From Mesorhizobium hawassense (GTDB taxonomy: Bacteria > Pseudomonadota > Alphaproteobacteria > Rhizobiales > Rhizobiaceae): DNA of 64,000 nt. Both the position numbers and the translations under genes were made by a program. The notes beneath the pieces are model-generated. The model was not told the origin of the DNA, did no database searches, and was given only the letters and a program-made list of their open reading frames with translations. The DNA lies in contig NZ_QMBP01000003.1 of NCBI RefSeq assembly GCF_003289945.1, positions 534,070 to 598,069 on the forward strand, read 5' to 3'. Each line of letters starts with the position of its first letter. Position 1 is the first letter of the stretch. This document shows, one piece after another, positions 54,528 to 63,774 of this stretch.

Positions 54528-55367
54528 CTATTCGGCGGCAGCAAGGCGCGCCGCGCGGACGCCCTGGGCAAGGCCGCTGACAAGCGTGGCGACGGCTTCG
54601 GCCGGATCGGCGGTCTTTTCGCCCTTTGGGCCGAGCACACTGGCAATCGCGTTGACGATCGCCGTGCCGACCACGACGCCGTCGGCCGAGGCGCCGATGA
54701 CGCGCGCCTGCTCGGCGGTCTTGACGCCGAAGCCGACGCAGACCGGCAGCGCGGTGTGGCCCTTGATGCGGGTGACCGCCGCCGAAACCTTGGCGGTGTC
54801 GGCCAGCGCCGAGCCGGTGATGCCGGTCATCGAAACGTAATAGACGAAGCCGGAGGTGTTTTCCAAAACCTTGGGCAGGCGCTTGTCGTCGGTGGTCGGC
54901 GTCGCCAGGCGGATGAAGTTGACGCCGGCCTTCAGCGCCGGAATGCAGAGTTCCTCATCCATCTCCGGCGGCAGGTCGACGACGATCAGGCCGTCGATGC
55001 CGCTGGCCTTGGCATCAGTGAGGAAGCGGTCGACGCCGTAGATGTAGATCGGGTTGTAATAGCCCATCAGCACGATCGGCGTGTCATTATCGCCGGCGCG
55101 AAATTCCGCTGCCATCTTCAGGGTCTTGGCCAGCGTCTGGCCGCCTTTCAGCGCCCTGAGGCCTGCCGCCTGGATAGCCGGGCCATCGGCCATCGGATCG
55201 GAGAACGGCATGCCGAGCTCGATCACGTCGCTTCCGGCCGCCGGCAGCCCCTTCATGATCGCCAGGGCGGTGTCGTAGTCGGGGTCGCCGCCCATGATGT
55301 AGGTGACGAGAGCCGGGCGGCCCTCGGCCTTGAGTTTGGCCATACGGCGGTCGATGCGGGTGGTCAT
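54528..55367 (-). CDS. trpA: Tryptophan synthase alpha subunit
   Basis: Cleaves indole-3-glycerol phosphate to indole and glyceraldehyde-3-phosphate. The 279-residue TIM barrel has the catalytic Glu in '[17 protein letters not shown]', the second acid in '[15 protein letters not shown]', and '[12 protein letters not shown]'. It begins 2 bp after trpB. Confidence 0.97.
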   Translation of the reverse strand: MTTRIDRRMAKLKAEGRPALVTYIMGGDPDYDTALAIMKGLPAAGSDVIELGMPFSDPMADGPAIQAAGLRALKGGQTLAKTLKMAAEFRAGDNDTPIVLMGYYNPIYIYGVDRFLTDAKASGIDGLIVVDLPPEMDEELCIPALKAGVNFIRLATPTTDDKRLPKVLENTSGFVYYVSMTGITGSALADTAKVSAAVTRIKGHTALPVCVGFGVKTAEQARVIGASADGVVVGTAIVNAIASVLGPKGEKTADPAEAVATLVSGLAQGVRAARLAAAE

Positions 55368-55369
55368 TG

Positions 55370-56590
55370 TCAGATCTCCATGCCCAGCATGTTGGCCACC
55401 GTATGCACGTCCTTGTCGCCGCGGCCGGACAGGTTGACGATGACGAGCTGGTCCTTGTCCATCTTGGGCACGATCTTCATGGCATGGGCGATGGCATGCG
55501 CCGATTCCAGCGCCGGGATGATGCCTTCGACGCGGGTGGTGAACTGGAAGGCTTCCAGCGCCTCGTCGTCGAGGATCGGCTCATACTGGACGCGACCCGA
55601 GTCGCGCAGCCAGGAGTGTTCCGGACCGACGCCGGGGTAGTCGAGGCCGGCCGAGATCGAGTGGCCGTCGAGGATTTGGCCGTCGGCATTCTGCAACAGA
55701 TAGGTGCGGTTTCCGTGCAGCACGCCGGGCTTGCCGGCATTCATCGAGGCGCAGTGCTCGATGCCGTCGAGGCCACGCCCGCCGGCCTCGATGCCGATGA
55801 TGCGGACATCCTTGTCGTCGAGGAAGGGATGGAACAGGCCGATGGCGTTGGAGCCGCCGCCGACGGCGGCAATGATGACGTCCGGCAGCCGGCCCTCCTG
55901 CTCCAGCATCTGGGCGCGGGCTTCCGTGCCGATCACCGACTGGAAGTCGCGCACCAGCTCCGGATAGGGATGCGGGCCGGCGGCGGTGCCGATCAGATAA
56001 TAGGTGTCCTCGACATTGGTGACCCAGTCGCGCAGGGCCTCGTTCATGGCGTCCTTCAGCGTGCCGTGGCCGGCGGTGACTGGCCGCACTTCGGCGCCGA
56101 GCAGCTTCATGCGGAACACGTTCGGGCTCTGGCGGGCGACATCGGTGGCGCCCATGTAGACGACGCAAGGATAGCCGAAACGCGCCGCCACGGTCGCGGA
56201 GGCGACGCCATGCTGGCCGGCGCCGGTCTCAGCGATAATGCGCTTCTTGCCCATGCGCTTGGCGAGCAGGATCTGGCCCAGGCAGTTGTTGATCTTGTGC
56301 GAGCCGGTGTGGTTGAGGTCCTCGCGCTTGAAATAGACCTTGGCGCCGCCGAGATGCTTCGTCAGGCCCTCGGCGAAATAGAGCTTCGACGGCCGCCCGG
56401 CATAGTGGGTGGAGAGGTTCTGCAGCTCGGCCTTGAACTCCGGATCGTTCTTGGCCTTGTTCCACTGCTCCTCGAGATCGAGGATCAGCGGCATCAGCGT
56501 CTCGGCGACGAAACGGCCGCCGAAAATGCCGAACATGCCCTGCTCGTCGGGCCCGGTGCGGAAGGAATTGGGCATAGCCGGCTTGTTCAT
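55370..56590 (-). CDS. trpB: Tryptophan synthase beta subunit
   Basis: PLP enzyme joining indole with serine to give tryptophan. The 406 residues contain the PLP Lys in '[14 protein letters not shown]' (about residue 97), '[16 protein letters not shown]', and the phosphate loop '[15 protein letters not shown]'. It overlaps no neighbour: trpF ends 92 bp upstream with a palindromic repeat in the gap, and trpA starts 2 bp downstream. Confidence 0.98.
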   Translation of the reverse strand: MNKPAMPNSFRTGPDEQGMFGIFGGRFVAETLMPLILDLEEQWNKAKNDPEFKAELQNLSTHYAGRPSKLYFAEGLTKHLGGAKVYFKREDLNHTGSHKINNCLGQILLAKRMGKKRIIAETGAGQHGVASATVAARFGYPCVVYMGATDVARQSPNVFRMKLLGAEVRPVTAGHGTLKDAMNEALRDWVTNVEDTYYLIGTAAGPHPYPELVRDFQSVIGTEARAQMLEQEGRLPDVIIAAVGGGSNAIGLFHPFLDDKDVRIIGIEAGGRGLDGIEHCASMNAGKPGVLHGNRTYLLQNADGQILDGHSISAGLDYPGVGPEHSWLRDSGRVQYEPILDDEALEAFQFTTRVEGIIPALESAHAIAHAMKIVPKMDKDQLVIVNLSGRGDKDVHTVANMLGMEI

Positions 56591-56621
56591 CGCCGATCTC
56601 CTGGCATCTTTAATGTTTTGA

Positions 56622-56666
56622 ACATGTCCTTGTCGGAAAACCGGATTCCACTTTTCCGGGACATGC
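56622..56666. repeat. Rhizobial intergenic palindrome, copy 4
   Basis: CATGTCC ... GGACATG, 7-bp perfect arms flanking GGAAAACCGGATTCCACTTTTCC. It fills the trpF-trpB gap and closely resembles the copies at 17.7, 23.3 and 35.9 kb. Confidence 0.78.
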
Positions 56667-56682
56667 TCTGGTTTGAGCCTGC

Positions 56683-57342
56683 TCAGGCGGCGCGGTCGTC
56701 GCGCGCGGCCCTGACGGCCCGGAAAAACTGCTCGATCACCGCCGGATCCTTGACGCCCGGAGCGCTTTCTACGCCGGACGAAACGTCTATTCCGGGCGGG
56801 TTGGCCTGTCTCAGGGCGTCGCCGATATTGGCGACGTTGAGCCCTCCGGAAAGCATGTAATCGACGCCGGCGTCAAGGCCGGCAAGGATGCGCCAGTCGA
56901 AGGCGACGCCGTTGCCGCCCGGAAGCTGCGATCCCTTCGGCGGCTTGGAATCCAGCAGGAAGCGATCGGCGACGCCGACGAAGGGTTTTATCCGGTCCAG
57001 ATCCGCCGCTTCGCTGACCGGCAGCGCCTTCATGGCCGGCAGGCCGTAACGGGCTTTCAGTTTCGCCACCCGCTCGGGCGTTTCGGAACCGTGCAATTGC
57101 AGCATGTCGGGCTGCATTTTTGCGACGATGTCATCCAGAAACGCATCATCGGCATCAACGGTGACGGCGACCGCCTGAGCCTTGCCGCGCGCCGCTTCGC
57201 GCAGGCGCCCTGCCTCGACCGGCTCGACATAGCGCGGGCTCTTCGGGAAGAAAATAAAGCCGACATGGCTGGCGCCGCCGGCAAGGGCGGCAACCATCGC
57301 GGCGTCGGTCTTCAATCCGCAGATCTTGATGTCGAGCGTCAT
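56683..57342 (-). CDS. trpF: Phosphoribosylanthranilate isomerase
   Basis: Isomerises phosphoribosylanthranilate in tryptophan synthesis. The 219-residue stand-alone TIM barrel has the catalytic Cys in 'IKICGLKT', the Asp in '[23 protein letters not shown]', and phosphate loop '[15 protein letters not shown]' and '[14 protein letters not shown]'. The ATG was chosen because the family starts here; an open frame runs 15 codons further upstream. It is the first gene of the trpFBA-accD-folC run and is divergent from a small gene. Confidence 0.96.
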   Translation of the reverse strand: MTLDIKICGLKTDAAMVAALAGGASHVGFIFFPKSPRYVEPVEAGRLREAARGKAQAVAVTVDADDAFLDDIVAKMQPDMLQLHGSETPERVAKLKARYGLPAMKALPVSEAADLDRIKPFVGVADRFLLDSKPPKGSQLPGGNGVAFDWRILAGLDAGVDYMLSGGLNVANIGDALRQANPPGIDVSSGVESAPGVKDPAVIEQFFRAVRAARDDRAA

Positions 57343-57452
57343 GGGCCGGGCTTGGCACGAAACGGCCAAAGAGTCGAGAAAAAGCATGCTGTTGCCGGCG
57401 CGGCGGAAAACACTACCTTGATAGTGGGACCACAGGCGGGAGCACGATACCC

Positions 57453-57668
57453 ATGGCCGACCGTACCGTCGCCGAACTGAAGCAGAAGATCGCGCAGGCG
57501 CGCGAGGTGATCGCGCATCTGATGGACAAGGCCGCCTTCAACGGCGCCGAGGCGCACCGGGCGCTGGATTATTTCGGCAGCGACGCGTTCGACCGGAATT
57601 TTCTGCCGTGGCCGCATGCCGACGAAGGGCTGCGGCCAGAGGAGTTGAACGCGGCGAATGACGATTGA
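57453..57668 (+). CDS. Small hypothetical protein
   Basis: A 71-residue acidic protein, mainly helical in its first half ('TVAELKQKIAQAREVIAHLMDKA'), ending in 'NFLPWPHADEGLRPEELNAANDD'. I do not recognise a family. GGGAG lies about 10 nt before the ATG and base composition is coding-like. It stands alone between trpF (divergent) and the macro-domain gene (convergent). Confidence 0.6.
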   Translation: MADRTVAELKQKIAQAREVIAHLMDKAAFNGAEAHRALDYFGSDAFDRNFLPWPHADEGLRPEELNAANDD

Positions 57669-57699
57669 TGTCGGTGAGGCTAAGCCTGCGAAGCTCTAA

Positions 57700-58335
57700 C
57701 TACTGCAACCTGCGGGGCCGATCCGTGTAAAGAAGCTGGTGTTCCTCACTGGCCTCGGCCCAACTGGAGGGCAGGACGATTGGTTCTCGTCGCGCCTGGT
57801 CGAATCCCGCCCTCATCTGTCTGGCACACCGCGCGGCGGGAACGCGGCCAACGCCGGTTCCCATCCCGGGGAAGGCAATCGTCCGGACATGCTCCCGCAC
57901 CTTTGCCCCGGAAAGGGCTTCGATATGGAATGTCCCATACCGGACGAGCAGCAAGGCCGCCCGAGTGGCGAGGAACGGGTTGACGGTGTTTCGATCGAGC
58001 ACCATCGGCACCCGCATGGTCGGTGCTACAATTAGATAGGGGTGATTGTGATTTCCCGTCGGGACGATTTCCGCTGCCCCAACCAGAAGTTCCCCATAGT
58101 GATGGTCGACAATGACGCGGCGCAGTCGAAGTTGGAGATCCCAGCCAAAAACGCGGGAATAGTGGGCATCAATGCCGCCATCCATAAAACCGTAGCTGTT
58201 GGCGGGACTGACAAGCGCGTCCGCCTCAACGTCGAAAATAGACCCCCTATGTATTTCCACATTGTCCACGCCGCGAAATTCCTTCGCCCAGGCATCAGCC
58301 AAGTCCGGTTGCATCGCCGTCAGGATCAATTTCAA
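57700..58335 (-). CDS. Macro-domain protein
   Basis: A 211-residue macro-domain (ADP-ribose binding/hydrolysing) protein. Typical features are 'DVEADALVSPANSYGFMDGGIDAHYSRVFG' (binding loop 1) and 'TIAFPGMGTGVGRVPAARCARQM' (loop 2). Such proteins remove or read ADP-ribose; this branch with SPANSYGFMDGG is bacterial and uncharacterised to my knowledge. No ATG is available; the TTG with GGGAGG upstream gives the natural start 'KLILTAMQPDLADAW'. Codon use is slightly less GC-biased than the neighbours, compatible with acquisition. Confidence 0.78.
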   Translation of the reverse strand: MKLILTAMQPDLADAWAKEFRGVDNVEIHRGSIFDVEADALVSPANSYGFMDGGIDAHYSRVFGWDLQLRLRRVIVDHHYGELLVGAAEIVPTGNHNHPYLIVAPTMRVPMVLDRNTVNPFLATRAALLLVRYGTFHIEALSGAKVREHVRTIAFPGMGTGVGRVPAARCARQMRAGFDQARREPIVLPSSWAEASEEHQLLYTDRPRRLQ

Positions 58336-58548
58336 AACCGTTCCTCCCTTCAAAAGCGCCGACGAGGGGCCAACACGGAGGTTTGAGTTCTTTCGTGGAA
58401 CCGGGTGCCCTCGGCTTCCTGCACCGCTGCAGCCGTAAGCATCAGGGTTGCGGATGGGTGCCAGAGCCCGCGCCGCGTCGCTCCTTGCTCCCCCTCGGAT
58501 GACGAAATTGAGATGGGTTCGCCAATTCCAAACGCTTGCGCTGGTGCC

Positions 58549-59307
58549 CTACTCGAACACAATCGCCTGCAGCGCCCCGCCGTTGCGCTTCAGCCAGTCC
58601 TTGCAGCGGTCGGTATCCGGGCAGAGTTTCTCGCACAATTTCCAAAACTTCGGGCCGTGGTTCATCTCCTTGAGATGCGCCACCTCATGCGCCACCAGGT
58701 AGTTTATCACCGCTGGCGGCGCCATCATGATGCGCCAGGAGAAGGAGAGATTGCCCTCCGAGGTGCATGACCCCCAGCGGCTGGAGGTATCCTTGTACCT
58801 TATCGCCTTCGCGCGCTTGCCGATCGCCTCGGTGTGCTTGACCACCAGCCTCTCGATCTCCTTCTTGGCCTCGCGCTTGAGGTAGTCGGCGATACGGCGC
58901 GGCAAATGGATGCGCTCGCCATGGATGATCAAGAGCGGGCCGCGTTCGTCACGCGAAACGGTGACGGTGCCGCGCTTGGAAGGCTCGTGCACGATGCGGT
59001 GCGGCACGCCGCGGACCGGAACCCTTATGCCCGGGCGCACCTGCGGCCTAGTCGGCACCTTGGCCAAGCGCTGTTCCAGCCAGTCCTGGTGGCGGTCGAG
59101 GAATTTCTCCACCTCTCCCCGGCGCAGGCCGGGCGGCACGGTGACGCGCAGGCCCTGGCCGCCGGAATCGATGCGCAGCGTCAGCCGCCTGGCCCTGGCG
59201 CTTTCGACGATTTTCAGCGGCAGCGTGCGGCCGGCGACGCAATGCTCGCGCTCCACGACAGGCGTGGGTTTTGGCTTGGTCAGATTGCGAAAGAAGCCGA
59301 GGGTCAT
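58549..59307 (-). CDS. YgjP-like (SprT/M48-type) metallopeptidase
   Basis: A 252-residue DUF45 (YgjP) family protein with the zinc motif 'HEVAHLKEMNHGPKFW' (HExxH plus downstream His) and the preceding 'DTSSRWGSCTSEGNLSFSWRIMMAPP' block. The family is predicted to hydrolyse peptides; substrates are unknown. The N-terminal 110 residues carry beta-rich, basic sequence. It follows the DUF2852 gene on the same strand after a terminator. The 213-bp gap between it and the macro-domain gene holds nothing I can identify. Confidence 0.85.
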   Translation of the reverse strand: MTLGFFRNLTKPKPTPVVEREHCVAGRTLPLKIVESARARRLTLRIDSGGQGLRVTVPPGLRRGEVEKFLDRHQDWLEQRLAKVPTRPQVRPGIRVPVRGVPHRIVHEPSKRGTVTVSRDERGPLLIIHGERIHLPRRIADYLKREAKKEIERLVVKHTEAIGKRAKAIRYKDTSSRWGSCTSEGNLSFSWRIMMAPPAVINYLVAHEVAHLKEMNHGPKFWKLCEKLCPDTDRCKDWLKRNGGALQAIVFE

Positions 59308-59364
59308 GGCTGGACGATACGCGATTCGAAAAAAACGGCCAGTGGAGGGGTGCTACATAGGGAA

Positions 59365-59398
59365 CAAAAAAGAAACGGCGCCGCAAGACGCGACGCCG
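59365..59398 (-). terminator. Intrinsic terminator of the DUF2852 gene
   Basis: CGGCGTCGC / GCGGCGCCG, a 9-bp stem with one T-G wobble and a 5-nt loop, followed on the minus strand by TTTCTTTTTTG. It starts 29 bases after the stop codon. Confidence 0.8.
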
Positions 59399-59427
59399 CA
59401 TATCCTACCGGAGCCTGTCGCGCGGCT

Positions 59428-59907
59428 TCAGTCGTCGAGCAGGTTCGTGCCCTTACCGCGCTTGGAAGCGGGCTTATCGCCCGACTCGGTGGTGGTCGGC
59501 GCGGTATGCTTGTTGCGCTGGGCCATGAAGCGGTCGAATTCGTCCTGGTCCTTGGCGCGGCGCAGTTCGCGGGCATAGTCGTCGAACTCGGTCAGCATCT
59601 CGTCGAGCTTGCGGCGCTCCTCGGCGAGGCGCTCGAGCTCCTTCTCGCGCCAGTCGTCGAAAGCTACATTGCCGGTGCGGGCCGAGCCGTGGCCCCAGCG
59701 GGCCGCCTTGTCGGAACCGCGGCGGCAGCCGGCGAAGATGCCGTCGGTGGCGCGGTTGACGTCGCGCTTGAAGCCATCGAGCCGGTCGCCCCAGATGATG
59801 TAGGCGAGCATGGCGAAGCCGAGCGGCCAGAACACCATGAAGCCGATGACCATCAGCGCGATGGTGGCCGGCGTCCAGGCCGGACGGATCAATGCACTCG
59901 TGTTCAT
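59428..59907 (-). CDS. DUF2852 membrane protein
   Basis: A 159-residue protein with one or two N-terminal helices (residues about 14-42, 'TPATIALMVIGFMVFWPLGFAMLAYIIWGDRL') and a long charged, probably coiled-coil C-terminal part ('WREKELERLAEERRKLDEMLTEFDDYARELRRAKDQDEFDRFMAQR'). The pattern matches DUF2852, found in Rhizobiales; no function is known. It has its own terminator. Confidence 0.8.
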   Translation of the reverse strand: MNTSALIRPAWTPATIALMVIGFMVFWPLGFAMLAYIIWGDRLDGFKRDVNRATDGIFAGCRRGSDKAARWGHGSARTGNVAFDDWREKELERLAEERRKLDEMLTEFDDYARELRRAKDQDEFDRFMAQRNKHTAPTTTESGDKPASKRGKGTNLLDD

Positions 59908-60023
59908 TTTCTCCCAATCCTTCCGTTGGAGACAGCCAGAGCGGCTGCGTGGAATCGAAATGGGAAGGCGAAATAGGCTATTCAAGACAAATCTGGCCAA
60001 AACCGGCGAAGCATATGAAATGA

Positions 60024-61172
60024 TTATCGCTTTTTGAGTTTGTCGAGGAAAAGCACTGCCATTCCCCCAACCAGGCCCCAGAACGCCGCGCCGACGCCGA
60101 ACAAGGTCAGCCCGGAGGCCGTGACGGCAAAGGTGATGGTGGCGGGCATGCGCTCGGCCTCGTCCCTGAGCGCGATCGACAGGGCATTGGCCAAAGACGC
60201 CATCAGCGCCAGCCCGGCGACCAGCACGATCAGGCTCTGCGGCAGGATGGCGAAGATCGCCACCAGCGAAGCGCCGAAGATGGCGAAGATCAGATAGGCC
60301 AGCGCATAGAAAGGCCCCGTCTTCCAGCGCTCGGCGGGATCGGGATGCACGTCCGGGCCGGTGCAGATTGCCGCTGAAATCGCCGCCAGATTGGTGGTGG
60401 CGGCGCCGAACGCCGCCGACAGCAGCGAAAACAGGCCGGTGACGCCGATCAGCGGCCCGGGTTCGGGGTGGTAGCCGGCCGCGCGCAGCACGGCGAGGCC
60501 GGAGAGGTTCTGCGAGGCCATGGTGACGAGGTAGAGCGGCAGCGCCAGGCCGACGATAGCGTTGGCGGTGAAAACAGGAGCAATCAGCGTCAGCGTCGAG
60601 AGTTCCGGCGCCGGCAGGCCGCCGACACGGCCGGTGAGGAAGGCGGCGAGCCCGCCGCCAACCAGAACCGCCAGCACCGACAGCGACGGATTGAACAGGC
60701 GGATGACGAAAAAGGCCCCGATCAGCGGCAGGATGAGCCAAGGGTCCGCCGGAATGGCTTTCACCGCATTGATGGCGAAGGTGACGACGATGCCGGCCAG
60801 CATGCCGGAGGCGACGGACGCCGGTATGCGGGCAATCAGCCGGGTCAAGGGCTTGAACAGGCCGGTGGCGATCAACAGGACGCCGGTGACGATGAAGGCG
60901 CCGACGGCTTCAGGCATGGTGAAGCCGCTGGAGGCGGCGACCAGCGCGAGACCCGGTGTCGACCAGGCGGTGATGACGGGCATTTTCGTGCGCCAGGACA
61001 GCCACAGGCATTCGATCGCCATGGCAAGGCAGATCGCCGTCACGCCGCTCGCGGTCTCGACCTGCGTCGCGCCGACCGCCTTGGCGGCGGCGATGACGAT
61101 GGCCAAAGTGCCGCCGAAGCCGACGATCGCCGCGACGAAGGCGGATATCGGGATGGAAACGCGCACTCTCAC
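60024..61172 (-). CDS. benE: BenE-family benzoate/proton symporter-like transporter
   Basis: A 382-residue membrane protein with about eleven hydrophobic segments and BenE motifs: 'AAIVGFGGTLAIVIAAAKAVGA', 'PVITAWSTPGLALVAAS', 'LPLYLVTMASQNLSGLAVLRAAGY' and 'FGAATTNLAAISAAICTGPDVHPDP'. The family imports benzoate or related aromatics; no benzoate-degradation genes are nearby, so the true substrate may differ. It starts with GTG inside the stop of the upstream hydrolase gene (GTGA), so the two are translationally coupled. Confidence 0.88.
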   Translation of the reverse strand: MRVRVSIPISAFVAAIVGFGGTLAIVIAAAKAVGATQVETASGVTAICLAMAIECLWLSWRTKMPVITAWSTPGLALVAASSGFTMPEAVGAFIVTGVLLIATGLFKPLTRLIARIPASVASGMLAGIVVTFAINAVKAIPADPWLILPLIGAFFVIRLFNPSLSVLAVLVGGGLAAFLTGRVGGLPAPELSTLTLIAPVFTANAIVGLALPLYLVTMASQNLSGLAVLRAAGYHPEPGPLIGVTGLFSLLSAAFGAATTNLAAISAAICTGPDVHPDPAERWKTGPFYALAYLIFAIFGASLVAIFAILPQSLIVLVAGLALMASLANALSIALRDEAERMPATITFAVTASGLTLFGVGAAFWGLVGGMAVLFLDKLKKR

Positions 61173-61939
61173 GCGGCCCGCCTGACCATGTCGCCGACGG
61201 CGCGCTTGAGCATGTCGAGATCCTCCGCGCGTGACAGGCGATGGTCGCCGTCCGGGATCAGCGACAGCGTCACGTCGTCGGCGGGCAGCATCGACGCGAG
61301 TTTCAGGGCATGGCTCGAAGGCACGTCCGGATCGGCCAGGCCTTGCAGGATGTGCACCGGACAGTGCGTGTCGATCGGCCCGGTCATCACCCGGTTGACG
61401 CGGCCGTCCTCGATCAGCGCGCGCGTATAGATGTAGGGCTGGTCCGAGTAATCGGACGGCTCGGCGAAGAAGCCTTTTTCCTCGAGGTCCCGCCGCTGCG
61501 CGTCGGTCAGCATCGGCTCGATCAGTTCGACGGTGAAATCCGGCGCCGGCGCAAGCAACACCAGGCCGGCAACCCTGGCTTCGCCCGCCTTGCGCAGTTC
61601 CTGCACCATGCGCAACGCGATCCAGGCGCCCATCGAGGAGCCTACCAGGATCTGCTTGCCCTTACTGAACCGGCGAAAGACGGTAAGGCTTTCCGCCAAC
61701 CATCTGGAGATCGTGCCGTCGGCGAATTCGCCGCCCGATTCACCATGGCCGGAATAGTCGTGGCGCAGGTAGGCGAGGCCCTCACTGACTGTCCAGGCGG
61801 CAAGCGTCTCGGCCTTCGTGCCCAGCATGTCGGACTTGTAGCCGCCGAGCCAGACCACGCCGGGCGCCGCGCCCTGTATCTGCCGGACGGCGATGTTCGA
61901 CCCGTCCACATCGATGAAAACCGGAGCGCTGGCGGCCAT
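61169..61939 (-). CDS. Alpha/beta hydrolase
   Basis: A 256-residue serine hydrolase. The nucleophile elbow is 'ILVGSSMGAWIAL' (Gly-Ser-Ser-Met-Gly), the acid is probably in 'QGLADPDVPSSHA', and the His in 'PDGDHRLSRAEDL'. The 'YLRHDYSGHGESGGEFADGTISRW' stretch resembles ABHD10-like esterases. The physiological ester is unknown; coupling with the BenE-like transporter suggests hydrolysis of an aromatic or acyl ester before or after transport, which is speculative. Confidence 0.85.
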   Translation of the reverse strand: MAASAPVFIDVDGSNIAVRQIQGAAPGVVWLGGYKSDMLGTKAETLAAWTVSEGLAYLRHDYSGHGESGGEFADGTISRWLAESLTVFRRFSKGKQILVGSSMGAWIALRMVQELRKAGEARVAGLVLLAPAPDFTVELIEPMLTDAQRRDLEEKGFFAEPSDYSDQPYIYTRALIEDGRVNRVMTGPIDTHCPVHILQGLADPDVPSSHALKLASMLPADDVTLSLIPDGDHRLSRAEDLDMLKRAVGDMVRRAA

Positions 61940-62155
61940 GACCTTTGTCCTCCCGGCCGGTCTTTTGACACAGGCGATGGTTCAACGAAAAGTGCGAGCG
62001 GCGTTTCTTTGCTTGGTGCAGACAATTGCCAGGCGGCAGGTGATTTTCCGGCAGGGCTATGCTATTGACTCACGCCCCGCGCTCACCACATAGGCGCGTC
62101 CACCTATTTCGAAACCACAGAAACCCTGAACGAAACGGCCGAGGAGACCACGACC

Positions 62156-62692
62156 ATTCGCAGACCTTTCAAAGCAGCGGCACCCACCAAGGACGGGCCG
62201 CGCTCCAACCGAGACATCCGGGTTCCCCGGGTCCAGCTTATCGACGCCGAAGGCCAGAACCGCGGCGATGTTTCCATCAACGACGCATTGCTGCTGGCCG
62301 AAGAGGCCGGGCTCGATCTCGTCGAGATATCGCCCAACGCGGTGCCTCCCGTCGTCAAAATCCTCGATCTCGGCAAGCTGAAATACGCCAACCAGAAGAA
62401 GGCGGCCGAAGCGCGCAAGAACCAGAAGGTCATCGAGATCAAGGAGATCAAGATGCGCCCGAACATCGACAGCCATGACTACGACACCAAGATGAAAGCG
62501 GTGCGCCGCTTCTTCGAGGAAGGCGACAAGGTCAAGCTGACACTGCGCTTCCGCGGCCGCGAAATGGCGCATATGGAACTCGGCATGCAGCTCCTGAACA
62601 AGGTGCGCGAGGAAGTGGCCACCATCGCCAAGGTCGAGGCCGAGCCGAAGCTCGAAGGCCGCCAGATGATGATGGTCCTAGCGCCGCGCTGA
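62156..62692 (+). CDS. infC: Translation initiation factor IF-3, ATT start
   Basis: Binds the 30S subunit and enforces correct start-codon and initiator-tRNA selection. The 178-residue protein reads [18 protein letters not shown].. at the N terminus, then '[35 protein letters not shown]', '[17 protein letters not shown]' and '[18 protein letters not shown]'. No ATG, GTG or TTG gives a full-length protein; ATT with GAGGAG 10 nt upstream does. AUU (or AUC/AUA) starts are the known self-regulatory feature of infC, because IF-3 itself rejects them. The usual rpmI-rplT partners are not adjacent. Confidence 0.95.
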   Translation: MRRPFKAAAPTKDGPRSNRDIRVPRVQLIDAEGQNRGDVSINDALLLAEEAGLDLVEISPNAVPPVVKILDLGKLKYANQKKAAEARKNQKVIEIKEIKMRPNIDSHDYDTKMKAVRRFFEEGDKVKLTLRFRGREMAHMELGMQLLNKVREEVATIAKVEAEPKLEGRQMMMVLAPR

Positions 62693-62790
62693 TCGAGAAG
62701 GCGCGTCGCGTCCATCACGCTTTCGCGAGTTGCCGGGTCGCGCAGCATCCGCTCTAAAATCCGCCCGAATTGCTGGGCACGGCGTCCCGA

Positions 62791-62871
62791 CGATCGGCGG
62801 GGCGCCTGTTTTCAATCCGATCGCCGCTCGACGATCGGCTTTTGCCGATCGCGAGCAAAACGCGACGATCG
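62791..62871. repeat. Cluster of five CGATCG sites
   Basis: CGATCG occurs at 62791, 62818, 62832, 62846 and 62866 in the 187-bp gap after infC. Two of them form an 8-bp stem CGATCGGC-TTTT-GCCGATCG (62832-62851). The spacing of 14 and 14 between the central copies and the position just upstream of the next gene suggest binding sites or an RNA structure, not established. Confidence 0.55.
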
Positions 62872-62879
62872 GATGGGTC

Positions 62880-63527
62880 ATGGTCGATGAAGTGAAAGCC
62901 CCTGCCGACAACCAGAATGAAGGGTTGGGCGGCTACCAGCATATGCGCCGGATCGTGCTGGCCGTGCTGGTCGTGGTGCTGTTCGCCGCACTGCTGTTCG
63001 GACAGTCGACTTTTCCGCCGAACACGCCGATGCATGAATCAATCGAGATGTTCGGCGTGCTCCTGATCTTCCTCGGCATCGTCGGGCGGCTGTGGTCGAC
63101 GCTCTATATCGGCGGGCGCAAATCGGCCGAGGTTGTCACCGGCGGGCCTTATTCGATTACCCGCAACCCGCTCTATCTGTTCTCGACGGTGGCCGCCGCC
63201 GGCGTCGGCGCGCAGATCGGCTCCTTCAGCGGCATCATCCTGTTTACGCTGCTTTGCGCCGGCGCCTTCCACATCGTCATCCTGCGCGAGGAGCGGTACC
63301 TGAAGGAAGTGCTCGGTGCGCCTTACGCGGCCTATCTCGCCAGGGTGCCGCGCTTCTTCCCGAACCTTTCGCTCTACCAGGAAGGCGACACCGGCAGCTT
63401 CAAGCCGCGCCTGTTGTTGAACACGCTGCTCGACGGGCTGGTGTTCCTGGTGGCGCTGCCGGCCTTCGAACTGATCGACGGTCTGCAGCAGTCGGGCATG
63501 TTGCCGGTTTGGTTCACCCTGCCTTAG
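62880..63527 (+). CDS. Isoprenylcysteine carboxyl methyltransferase-family membrane protein
   Basis: A 215-residue integral-membrane methyltransferase of the ICMT/PEMT superfamily. Helices lie at about 22-42, 55-73 and 95-125; the SAM-binding end has 'GGPYSITRNPLYLFSTVAAAG', 'ILREERYLKEVLGAPYAAYLARVPRFFPN', the conserved Arg-Asn-Pro and Glu-Glu motifs. Bacterial members methylate lipids, isoprenoids or unknown acceptors. The ATG is preceded by GATCGGATGGGTC, without a strong ribosome-binding site. It lies between infC and the repeat/IS region. Confidence 0.82.
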   Translation: MVDEVKAPADNQNEGLGGYQHMRRIVLAVLVVVLFAALLFGQSTFPPNTPMHESIEMFGVLLIFLGIVGRLWSTLYIGGRKSAEVVTGGPYSITRNPLYLFSTVAAAGVGAQIGSFSGIILFTLLCAGAFHIVILREERYLKEVLGAPYAAYLARVPRFFPNLSLYQEGDTGSFKPRLLLNTLLDGLVFLVALPAFELIDGLQQSGMLPVWFTLP

Positions 63528-63544
63528 GGTAACTGATATTCAGG

Positions 63545-63653
63545 TGAGGCCGGCCTGCGAACGGTGGCTTCCTGCGCTTCCGGTGCTCACGTACTTTAAG
63601 TACGCTCCGCTCCGGTTCTCGGAATCCAACTTTCTCGACTCGGCCTGACCTCA
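63545..63653. repeat. Long imperfect intergenic palindrome
   Basis: About 109 bp that fold on themselves around a perfect 13-bp centre GTACTTTAAGTAC (63591-63603); outer arms TGAGG..GGCC..GTGG.TTCC match the reverse complement of the right side with gaps. Flanking words CGCTTCCGGTGCTCAC and GCTCCGCTCCGG give it a repeat-element look, but only one copy is in the window. It is next to the IS end. Confidence 0.55.
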
Positions 63654-63774
63654 ATCTCAGCCACCCTACCTGCAGGGACACCGCGTCGCATAGGCTGAGG
63701 TGTGTCGGTAGCTAATCAAGTTGTCCGGTTTGGTAGCACGTCATTTGTCCGCTTCAGTTTTGCGTCGAAGCGGT

